Source: Terrimesophilobacter sp963702165
GTDB taxonomy: Bacteria; Actinomycetota; Actinomycetes; Actinomycetales; Microbacteriaceae
Direction of reading: 5' to 3'
DNA: 64,000 nucleotides
Assembly (NCBI GenBank): GCA_963702165.1
Contig: OY969722.1
Span: 992,001 to 1,056,000, forward strand
The notes under the pieces are model-generated. The model searched no databases. It saw nothing but the letters and a program-made list of their open reading frames with translations, and was not told the origin of the DNA. Position numbers and translations under genes: made by a program. Below are positions 33,734 through 40,644 of the stretch, one piece after another (within the stretch, counting starts at the first letter, position 1; each line of letters begins with the position of its first letter).

Positions 33734-34813
33734 TCAGCGCAGCACGCGCACCACTGCATCGACGTCGGACTCGTCGTTCCAGAGGTGGAACGAGGCGCGC
33801 GCGCGTCCGGCGCGGCCGGAGACGGTGATGCCCGCGGCGATGAGCTTGCCGACATCGGCCTTCTCCGGGTCCTCCCAGGTGACGATCGCCTGATGCTGCT
33901 GCGGGATGCCGAGCGCGTCGCACAGCCGGTCGCCGAGACCGGAGGTTCTGGCCCAGACCTCGGCGATGTCGAGACCGGCGAACATCCGCACGGCCGGTTC
34001 CGCGCCCGCCCAGGCCGGCCAGGCCGGGGAGACGTCGAAGCGGCGCGCGTTCGGCGCCAGCTCCATGCCGGGGCCGTAGCAGGACGCCCACACGTCGTTG
34101 CCCGCGTACCAGCCGGCTTGCACCGGCACCAGCTCCTCCATGAACCGGTCGGAGACGGCCATGAAGGCCACTCCGCGTGGACTGCACAGCCACTTGTAGG
34201 CGTGGCAGATGGTCGCGTCGAACACCGATGCGTCGACCGGATGCACGCCAGCCGCCTGTGTCACGTCGCACACCGTGCGGGTGCCGAAGCGTGCGGCTGC
34301 GGCGTTGATCGCCGGAACGTCGGCAATGCGGCCCGTGGCCGATTGCGCGAGGGAGAAGACGACCGCCCAGGTGTTTGCTCCGATCGAGGCGGCAACCTCA
34401 TCCAGCGGAACGCTCGTGACGGTGATGTCGGGCCGCTGCAGAAACGGGAACACGATGGAGCTGAAATCCCCGTCGACGACGACCACCTCGGCGCCGGCGG
34501 GCACCGCCGCAGCGATGACGCTTGCCATGACCGAGGTCTGCGAGCCGGTGGCGACGCTGTCCGCCGGCACGCCGACCAAGCGGGCGAAACTGGCCCGCGT
34601 CGCGTCGACGATCCCGTCGTAGTCCGCCGGGTTGCGCGAGGCCGACGCCCACAGCTCGAGGTCGTTCTTCTGGGCCTCGATCGTCTCCCTGGTCGGCAGG
34701 CCGATGGACGCGACGGCGAGATAGCCGCGTGCCGCCTCCGGCCGGAAGCTGTCGATGGCCGCCCGCAACTCTGGGGACGGCGCGCGGCGCGGGGCCGCTG
34801 AGGTCGTGGTCAT
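33734..34813 (-). CDS. Class V aminotransferase fold protein (cysteine desulfurase/isopenicillin-N-epimerase-like)
   Basis: The 359-residue PLP-fold protein has the Lys site ATICHAYKWLCSPRGVAFM, typical of class V enzymes, with upstream VVVVDGDFSSIVFPFL and TVCDVTQAAGVHPVDAS holding the Asp and Gln that contact the cofactor. The fold includes cysteine desulfurases, selenocysteine lyases and isopenicillin N epimerases. No conserved catalytic Cys loop of SufS/IscS type is visible, so desulfurase activity is unlikely. Its metabolic role is not evident. It lies between uppS and glyS on the same strand with gaps of 81 and 97 bases. Confidence 0.8.
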   Translation of the reverse strand: MTTTSAAPRRAPSPELRAAIDSFRPEAARGYLAVASIGLPTRETIEAQKNDLELWASASRNPADYDGIVDATRASFARLVGVPADSVATGSQTSVMASVIAAAVPAGAEVVVVDGDFSSIVFPFLQRPDITVTSVPLDEVAASIGANTWAVVFSLAQSATGRIADVPAINAAAARFGTRTVCDVTQAAGVHPVDASVFDATICHAYKWLCSPRGVAFMAVSDRFMEELVPVQAGWYAGNDVWASCYGPGMELAPNARRFDVSPAWPAWAGAEPAVRMFAGLDIAEVWARTSGLGDRLCDALGIPQQHQAIVTWEDPEKADVGKLIAAGITVSGRAGRARASFHLWNDESDVDAVVRVLR

Positions 34814-34894
34814 GCCTCTATCCTGCAACGCACAGGGTGCGCTGTGGCAAGGCCCGCGGCCTGTTTGTTGCGTGTATGCCCGCTGCCCGGCGGA

Positions 34895-35707
34895 TTATTG
34901 CGCCACAGCGTTCGGCAGGTCCTCCGCTCCACCGAACCGGCGGTCTCGGTCGGCGTACAGCTCGACCGCATGCCACAGGTCCTCGCGCGTGAAGTCCGGC
35001 CACAGGGTGTTCAGGAACACCATCTCGGCGTACGCGCTCTGCCACAGCATGAAGTTGCTGGTGCGCTGCTCTCCAGAGCTGCGCACGAACAGGTCGACGT
35101 CGGGCAGGTCCGGCACGTACAGGTGCTTGCCGATCGTCTTCTCGCTGATGCGCGCCGGACTCAACCGCCCGGCCGCGACCTCCTCGGCGATGGAGCGCAC
35201 CGCATCCGCCAGCTCGACTCTGCCGCCGTAGTTCACGCACATGGTGAGAGTGAGCACACTGTTGCGCTCGGTGAGCCGCTCCGCGAATTGCAGCTCCTTG
35301 ATCACCGAACCCCACAGCCGCGGCTTCCTCCCTGCCCAGCGGATGCGCACGCCCCAGTCGTTGAGCTGGTCGCGGCGGCGGTGCAGCACGTCCCGGTTGA
35401 AGCCCATCAGAAAGCGCACTTCGTCCGGAGAGCGGCGCCAGTTCTCGGTCGAAAACGCGTAGACGCTCAGGTGCTTGATGCCGAGCTGGAGAGCACCGGC
35501 CACGACGTCGAGCAGCGAGGCCTCCCCCGCCCTGTGCCCCTCAATGCGCGTCAGCCCGCGGGCGTTCGCCCACCGGCCATTTCCGTCCATGACGAGCGCG
35601 ACGTGATTCGGGACTGCGGATGCCGGGAGCTTCGGCGGGTAGAGACCGGTCCAGTCGACTGGGCGGAACGGCTCGGAGTCCTTGTGGGTCTTGGGTGCCG
35701 GGGTCAT
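34895..35707 (-). CDS. uppS: Isoprenyl (undecaprenyl) diphosphate synthase
   Basis: The 270-residue cis-prenyltransferase lengthens prenyl diphosphates with IPP to make the lipid carrier of wall synthesis at the cytosolic membrane face. Motifs are HVALVMDGNGRWANARGLTR (catalytic Asp, then Gly-Asn-Gly-Arg), EGHRAGEASLLDVV, LSVYAFSTENWRRSPDEV, and DLFVRSSGEQRTSNFMLWQ with the C-terminal YAEMVFLNTLWPDF. Actinobacterial homologues make C50 or C55 products; chain length cannot be read here. The start ATG overlaps the recO stop (ATGA). Confidence 0.95.
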   Translation of the reverse strand: MTPAPKTHKDSEPFRPVDWTGLYPPKLPASAVPNHVALVMDGNGRWANARGLTRIEGHRAGEASLLDVVAGALQLGIKHLSVYAFSTENWRRSPDEVRFLMGFNRDVLHRRRDQLNDWGVRIRWAGRKPRLWGSVIKELQFAERLTERNSVLTLTMCVNYGGRVELADAVRSIAEEVAAGRLSPARISEKTIGKHLYVPDLPDVDLFVRSSGEQRTSNFMLWQSAYAEMVFLNTLWPDFTREDLWHAVELYADRDRRFGGAEDLPNAVAQ

Positions 35708-36498
35708 GTGGCCTCGTGATTCGTGGTTGGGGTCTCGACAGGCTCAACCACCGGGGTGGGCTCGACCACCGGAGATCTCCGATCGACGTGCTGCAGCGAG
35801 CGCAGCCCGCGCTCGAGGTGGAACTGGGTGTATGCCGCAATGATGCCACTCGCCTGACTGCGAGCGCGCTCCGGTGTTGCATCGGCGAGAGCCCAGTCGC
35901 CGCTGAGCAGCGCGCCGAGCAGCGCTATCGTCTCGCTGTCCAGTCGCGGCGCACCGGGCGGCGCTACCGAGTCGGCGACGACGCCGCCGAGCTGCACCAC
36001 GAACGCCGTGTGCGGTCCTGGCGCACCGGTGACGGCGCAGTCGTGGAAGCTCGGCGCCCAGCCTGCGATCGACAGCGACCGCAGCAGGTAGGAGTCGAGA
36101 GTGAGCGACGGCCCGTGCTCGTGCCGCGCGAGCGAGCGCAGCGCACCGACGAGCAGCAGGTACTGCTGCAGCGAACCGCCGTCATCCGTCACCTTGTCCG
36201 CGGTCTCCACCATCGCACTCGCCGCGGTGTAGCTCGCATAGTCGGAGGTGATGACCGCGCCGTAGGAGGCGAGCGTCTCGGCCTGCGTGATGATGTCGAG
36301 GCTGCGTCCCTCATACAGCTGCACATCGGCGACCATGAACGGCTCCAGACGCGCCCCGAACTTCGACGCGGTGCGCCGCACGCCCTTCGCGACGGCACGG
36401 ATCTTGCCGTGCTGTCTGCTCAGCATGGTCACGATGCGGTCTGCCTCGCCCAGCTTGTGGGTGCGCAGCACGACCGCTTCGTCTCGGTAGAGGGGCAT
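35704..36498 (-). CDS. recO: DNA repair protein RecO
   Basis: The 264-residue protein starts PLYRDEAVVLRTHKLGEADRIV and GKIRAVAKGVRRTASKFGAR, the OB-fold of RecO, followed by the helical domain. It loads RecA and anneals strands in the RecFOR pathway. The zinc-finger cysteines of other bacteria are not evident, which is seen in some actinobacterial RecO. The last 20 or so residues (SPVVEPTPVVEPVETPTTN) come from the VVEPVET repeat, so the C-terminus has been rewritten by a repeat insertion. It is coupled to uppS. Confidence 0.92.
   Translation of the reverse strand: MPLYRDEAVVLRTHKLGEADRIVTMLSRQHGKIRAVAKGVRRTASKFGARLEPFMVADVQLYEGRSLDIITQAETLASYGAVITSDYASYTAASAMVETADKVTDDGGSLQQYLLLVGALRSLARHEHGPSLTLDSYLLRSLSIAGWAPSFHDCAVTGAPGPHTAFVVQLGGVVADSVAPPGAPRLDSETIALLGALLSGDWALADATPERARSQASGIIAAYTQFHLERGLRSLQHVDRRSPVVEPTPVVEPVETPTTNHEAT
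35727..35773. repeat. Dispersed palindromic repeat (VVEPVET type), copy 3, inside recO
   Basis: GGTCTCGACAGGCTCAACCACCGG and GGGCTCGACCACCGG occur in the last codons of recO, so the repeat encodes Pro-Val-Val-Glu-Pro type residues. It is related to the copies at 22441 and 32196. The insertion leaves the reading frame open. Confidence 0.75.
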
Positions 36499-36566
36499 CA
36501 GTCAATTATCTTCCCCGATGCGCGGCAAGCGCACAGGCAGGCGACGCCCGGCAGCAGAATAGGGGC

Positions 36567-37316
36567 ATGACCGACACGATCCTCGTCACCGGCGGCACCG
36601 GCTCTCTGGGCCGCCCCACCGTCTCGCAGCTGCGCGCCGCGGGCGCCGACATCCGGGTGCTCAGTCGCAAGCCGGGCGATGGCCGAGTCGTTGCCAACCT
36701 GCAGACGGGCGAGGGGGTGACGGATGCGCTCGAGGGAGCGCCCACGGTGCTGCACTTGGCGACCAACCGGTGGAACGACGCCAAGCAGACCTCTCACCTG
36801 GTCGCGGCCGCGCAGCGAGCGGGTGCCGAGCACCTGGTCTACATCTCCATCGTCGGGATCGAGGACATCCCCTACCGCTACTACGCTTCCAAGCTCGAGT
36901 GCGAACGGCTGATCGAGGACTCCGGTATTCCGTTCACGATCCTGCGCGCTACCCAGTTCCACGACTTCGTCGCTTCGTTCTTCACCGCGCAGCGGCGCCT
37001 GCCCGTGCTGTTCGTGCCGGACCTGCCGGTGCAGCCGATCGCCACCCACGAGGTCGCGGCCAGGCTGAGCGAGTTGACGCGATCGGCTCCCGCCGGACGC
37101 GTGCCGGACATCGGCGGCCCTGAGCACGCGTCGGTGCGCGTACTGGCCGAGCAGTGGCAGGCCGCGCACGGTACGCGCAAGCGCACACCGCGCCTGGCCA
37201 TCGGGGGCAAAACCGTCGCCGCGTTCCGCGCTGGGCATCACATGACCCCGCTGCCCGGTTACGGCACCGAGACGTTTGCCCAGTACGCTGCGCGACACGC
37301 CGCATCCGGAGTCTGA
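36567..37316 (+). CDS. NmrA-like NAD(P)H-binding protein
   Basis: The 249-residue atypical SDR has the nucleotide site ILVTGGTGSLGRPTVSQL at the N-terminus and a short DIRVLSRKPGDGRVV second strand, and lacks the Tyr-Lys active site of classical SDRs. NmrA-like and NAD(P)H-quinone-oxidoreductase-related proteins have this form, acting as redox sensors or quinone reductases. It is followed after six bases by the TRIC-family gene and is likely in an operon with it. No substrate is apparent. Confidence 0.85.
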   Translation: MTDTILVTGGTGSLGRPTVSQLRAAGADIRVLSRKPGDGRVVANLQTGEGVTDALEGAPTVLHLATNRWNDAKQTSHLVAAAQRAGAEHLVYISIVGIEDIPYRYYASKLECERLIEDSGIPFTILRATQFHDFVASFFTAQRRLPVLFVPDLPVQPIATHEVAARLSELTRSAPAGRVPDIGGPEHASVRVLAEQWQAAHGTRKRTPRLAIGGKTVAAFRAGHHMTPLPGYGTETFAQYAARHAASGV

Positions 37317-37322
37317 AACTCA

Positions 37323-38000
37323 ATGAATCCCGCGGCCGCTTTCACCGTGCCGGAGTGGGCTGACCTGCTCGCCATCGGCATCGGGGCGATCCAGGGCTCG
37401 ATGTTCGCGGCACAGTTTCGCGACAGACGGCTCGACCTGCTCGGTGTTGTGATCATCGGCATCGCCACCGGGTACGGCGGCGGCCTGTTGCGCGACATCC
37501 TGCTCAATGTCACCCCGGCCGCGCTTCTGAGCAACTGGTACCTCCCGGTGGCGGCGGGCGCCGCGATGGCCGGCATGCTGCTCGAGCGCGTCTTCTCGCG
37601 CATCGGGTCGGTCATCACCGTCCTGGACGCGCTGACCATCGGGCTGTTCGGTGCGATCGGCACGACCAAGGCGCTGGCGCTGGGGGTCGAACCGATCCCC
37701 GCGATCTTCGTCGGGGTTCTCGCAGCGGTCGGCGGCTCCATTCTGCGCGACATGCTCCTGAACCTGCCGATCGCACTCATGCACGTCGGCTCGCTCTACG
37801 CGGCAGCCGCCCTCATCGGAACGGTCACCCTGGTGGTGATGCAAGCACTCGGCGCCGACGTGTTCATCGCCGCGATCACGTGCGTCGCGGTCACGTTCGG
37901 CGTCCGAGTGCTTGCGGTCCTCTTCAACTGGAAATTGCCGGAGCAACGGTCGATCTCCCGGCTGCCGCGCGTCACGCGGCGGCCGAGGAGTCATCCGTGA
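37323..38000 (+). CDS. TRIC/YicG (UPF0126) family membrane protein
   Basis: The 225-residue protein has six or seven hydrophobic helices in two repeats. Each repeat has the family signature: IATGYGGGLLRDILLNVTP in the first and LAAVGGSILRDMLLNLPI in the second, the GGxxRD core of the prokaryotic TRIC channels. The bacterial proteins are homotrimeric cation channels or carriers, and the cargo is not established. It begins six bases after the NmrA-like stop. The C-terminal tail is Arg-rich and cytosolic. Confidence 0.88.
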   Translation: MNPAAAFTVPEWADLLAIGIGAIQGSMFAAQFRDRRLDLLGVVIIGIATGYGGGLLRDILLNVTPAALLSNWYLPVAAGAAMAGMLLERVFSRIGSVITVLDALTIGLFGAIGTTKALALGVEPIPAIFVGVLAAVGGSILRDMLLNLPIALMHVGSLYAAAALIGTVTLVVMQALGADVFIAAITCVAVTFGVRVLAVLFNWKLPEQRSISRLPRVTRRPRSHP

Positions 38001-38003
38001 GCG

Positions 38004-39764
38004 TCAGACCGACGCCAGCTGCGCGGATCCTGATGACTCGCGCACCGCGCGGTTGACCGCGGAGACGACTGCCTTGAGCGACGCCGTCGAGATGTCGGTG
38101 TCGATGCCGACGCCCCACAGCCGCTTGTCCCCGACCTGGCATTCGACGTAGGCGGCAGCCTGGGCGTCGCCTCCTGCGCCGAGCGCGTGTTCGACGTAGT
38201 CGTACACCTTCACGTCAACGCCCTGCTCGGCGAGCACATGCAAGAACGCGTCCAGCGGACCGTTCCCGGTGCCGCCGACCTGCACAACGTCGTCGCCGAC
38301 ACGCAGCGCGGCGGTAAGGGATACCTCGCCGGTCATGTCGCTCGAGATCCCGGTGCGGCGCAGCTCGAAGCGGCCCCACTTCTCTCCCGGCACCTCGGAC
38401 GGCAGGTACTCGTCGGAGAAGATGTCCCAGATCTCTTCGCTCGAGACCTCTCCGCCCTCGGCATCCGTCTTCGCCTGCACCACCGAGCTGAACTCGATCT
38501 GCAGCTTGCGGGGCAGGTCCAGCGCGTGGTCGGTCTTCAGCAGGTAGGCGACGCCGCCCTTGCCTGACTGGGAGTTGACCCGGATGACCGCTTCGTAGCT
38601 GCGGCCAAGGTCGCGCGGGTCGACCGGCAGGTAGGGCACCGCCCACTCGAGCTCTGAGACGGGCGTGCCCGAGGCCTCGGCACGGGCTTCCATGGCCTCG
38701 AAGCCCTTCTTGATGGCGTCCTGGTGCGAGCCGCTGAACGCGGTGTAGACCAGGTCGCCTGCCCACGGGCTGCGCTCCGGCACCGGCAGCTGGTTGCAGT
38801 GCTCGACGACGCGCTTGATCTCGTCCAGGTCGCTGAAGTCGATCTGCGGGTCGACGCCCTGGGTGAACATGTTGATGCCCAGCGCGACCAGATCGACGTT
38901 GCCGGTGCGCTCACCATTGCCGAACAGGCAGCCCTCGATGCGGTCGCCGCCGGCCAGATAGCCCAGCTCGGCCGCGGCGACGGCCGTGCCGCGGTCGTTG
39001 TGCGGGTGCAGGCTCAGGATGACGTTCTCGCGGTGGTTCAGGTTGCGCGACATCCACTCGATCGAGTCGGCGTAAACATTCGGGGTCGCCATCTCGACCG
39101 TCGCAGGCAGGTTGATGATGACCTTGCGCTCTTCAGTGGGCTCGAACACCTCGAGCACCTGGTTGCAGACGTCGAGTGCGAACTCCAGCTCGGTGCCGGT
39201 GTAGCTCTCCGGCGAGTACTCGTAGTAGATCTCGGTGCCCGGCGCGAGCGCCTCTGCCGCCTTGCACATGCGAGCGCCCTCGAGCGCGAGGTCGATGACC
39301 CCCTGCTTGTCGGTGCGGAACACCACATCGCGTTGCACGATGCTGGTCGAGTTGTACAGGTGGACGATGGCCTGCTTCGCCCCGCGGATCGACTCGTAGG
39401 TGCGCTCGATCAGGTGCTTGCGCGCTTGGGTCAGGACCTGGATGGTCACGTCATCCGGGATCAGGTTCTCTTCGATGAGCGAGCGCACGAAGTCGAAATC
39501 GGTCTGGCTCGCCGACGGGAACCCGACCTCGATCTCCTTGTAGCCCATCCGCACGAGCAGGTCGAACATGACGCGCTTGCGCTCCGGGCTCATCGGGTCG
39601 ATCAGCGCCTGGTTGCCGTCACGCAGGTCGACCGCGCACCAGCGTGGCGCCTGGGTGATCTTCGCATCCGGCCAGGTGCGGTCCGGCAGGTCGACCGCGA
39701 AGGTCTCGTGGTAGGGGCGGTAACGGTGTACCGGCATCCCGGATGGCTGTTGTGTGTTCTTCAT
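38004..39764 (-). CDS. leuA: 2-isopropylmalate synthase
   Basis: The 586-residue enzyme makes 2-isopropylmalate from acetyl-CoA and 2-oxoisovalerate, the first step of leucine synthesis. The catalytic TIM barrel has APRWCAVDLRDGNQALIDPM near residue 45 and SLHPHNDRGTAVAAAELG with metal-binding His residues, then GCLFGNGERTGN. The C-terminal regulatory domain ends near YVECQVGDKRLWGVGIDTD and binds leucine for feedback control. Length fits the long actinobacterial LeuA. The ATG at 39764 follows GAGGAGC. A leader with four Leu codons lies upstream. Confidence 0.97.
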   Translation of the reverse strand: MKNTQQPSGMPVHRYRPYHETFAVDLPDRTWPDAKITQAPRWCAVDLRDGNQALIDPMSPERKRVMFDLLVRMGYKEIEVGFPSASQTDFDFVRSLIEENLIPDDVTIQVLTQARKHLIERTYESIRGAKQAIVHLYNSTSIVQRDVVFRTDKQGVIDLALEGARMCKAAEALAPGTEIYYEYSPESYTGTELEFALDVCNQVLEVFEPTEERKVIINLPATVEMATPNVYADSIEWMSRNLNHRENVILSLHPHNDRGTAVAAAELGYLAGGDRIEGCLFGNGERTGNVDLVALGINMFTQGVDPQIDFSDLDEIKRVVEHCNQLPVPERSPWAGDLVYTAFSGSHQDAIKKGFEAMEARAEASGTPVSELEWAVPYLPVDPRDLGRSYEAVIRVNSQSGKGGVAYLLKTDHALDLPRKLQIEFSSVVQAKTDAEGGEVSSEEIWDIFSDEYLPSEVPGEKWGRFELRRTGISSDMTGEVSLTAALRVGDDVVQVGGTGNGPLDAFLHVLAEQGVDVKVYDYVEHALGAGGDAQAAAYVECQVGDKRLWGVGIDTDISTASLKAVVSAVNRAVRESSGSAQLASV

Positions 39765-39843
39765 GGTGGTGCTCCTCGCGCCTAGTGGCGCCTTGTCATG
39801 GTGTCTGCTTCAGCCGATGGCGAACTCCGCGACGAGCCAGGCT

Positions 39844-39891
39844 TTAGGACTGGGACTCGCCGCGGCAGCTAAGAAGGAGCAGACCGAACAC
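39844..39891 (-). CDS. Putative leuA leader peptide (leucine attenuator)
   Basis: GTG at 39891, seven bases after GGAG, opens a 15-codon frame reading VFGLLLLSCRGESQS. Four Leu codons in a row (CTG CTC CTT CTT) lie at positions 4-7. It sits 80 bases before leuA and is followed by GC-rich segments that could fold alternative hairpins. Leucine-rich leaders upstream of leuA are known in actinobacteria and stall ribosomes when charged tRNA-Leu is scarce. That this one is active is inferred from position and codon run; I did not model the hairpins. Confidence 0.6.
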   Translation of the reverse strand: MFGLLLLSCRGESQS

Positions 39892-40001
39892 GTCTCCAAG
39901 ACTAACACCGCGCTGCCTATGGGGTTGCCGGCCCGAGTGACGACCAAAAGAACGAAAACGTTGGGTACCGTCGAGAGCCAAGCCGAACTCATACTTTCTT
40001 C

Positions 40002-40634
40002 ATGACCACAGCACACTTCGTTCGAAACGTCACCACAGCGGTCGTCCTGAGCGTCGGGCTGCTGCTCGGCGGCTGCGCCGCTTCCCCTGGTACCAGCCCG
40101 ATGCCGGCCCCGGCCGACCAGCCGATACCCGCATCCGGGGAGGTAGTCGGGCAGGGAACCGTGCTGCAACTCGGCGATGCTGCCCCCCAGTTCTGCCTTG
40201 GCGGTGTCATGGAGTCGTACCCGCCCCAGTGCTCCGGTCCGGAGCTGATCGGCTGGGACTGGCAGGCCGTGGATGGGGCGGAGACCTCTGGCAACGTGAC
40301 CTGGGGCAATTACGCCGTGCAGGGAACGTGGGACGGCGCCAACTTCACCGTGACCGCTCCCCCGATCATGCTTGCGCTGTACGACCCGATCCGGGTCGAC
40401 AACCCGTACCAGGATCCCGCCAACAAGGGAGCCACTTCAGAGGACGAGCTGCTGCGCATCCAGGCCGAACTCCACGAGTCGGCACCGTTCGACGTGCTCA
40501 CCTCGTGGACAGAGAACGGGTATCTGTTCGCGACGGTCACCTACGACGACGGCGACATCCAGGCGTACCTCGATGCGGAATACGGCAAGGACGTCGTGAT
40601 CGCCCAGTCTGCCCTGCGGGATCTCGCCGGCTGA
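40002..40634 (+). CDS. Hypothetical secreted lipoprotein
   Basis: This 210-residue protein begins with an N-terminal signal (VVLSVGLLLGGC, lipobox LLGGC with Cys about residue 25), followed by a Pro/Ser/Ala linker and a 170-residue domain with EVVGQGTVLQLGDAAPQFCLGG and later SWTENGYLFATVTYDDGDIQAYL. Cys residues in FCLGG and PPQCSG may form a disulfide. I do not recognise the family. It is likely anchored on the outer face of the membrane. It is divergent from leuA and convergent with the LAL regulator, 10 bases apart, at the left edge of an accessory block. Confidence 0.75.
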   Translation: MTTAHFVRNVTTAVVLSVGLLLGGCAASPGTSPMPAPADQPIPASGEVVGQGTVLQLGDAAPQFCLGGVMESYPPQCSGPELIGWDWQAVDGAETSGNVTWGNYAVQGTWDGANFTVTAPPIMLALYDPIRVDNPYQDPANKGATSEDELLRIQAELHESAPFDVLTSWTENGYLFATVTYDDGDIQAYLDAEYGKDVVIAQSALRDLAG

Positions 40635-40644
40635 TCAGCCCACG

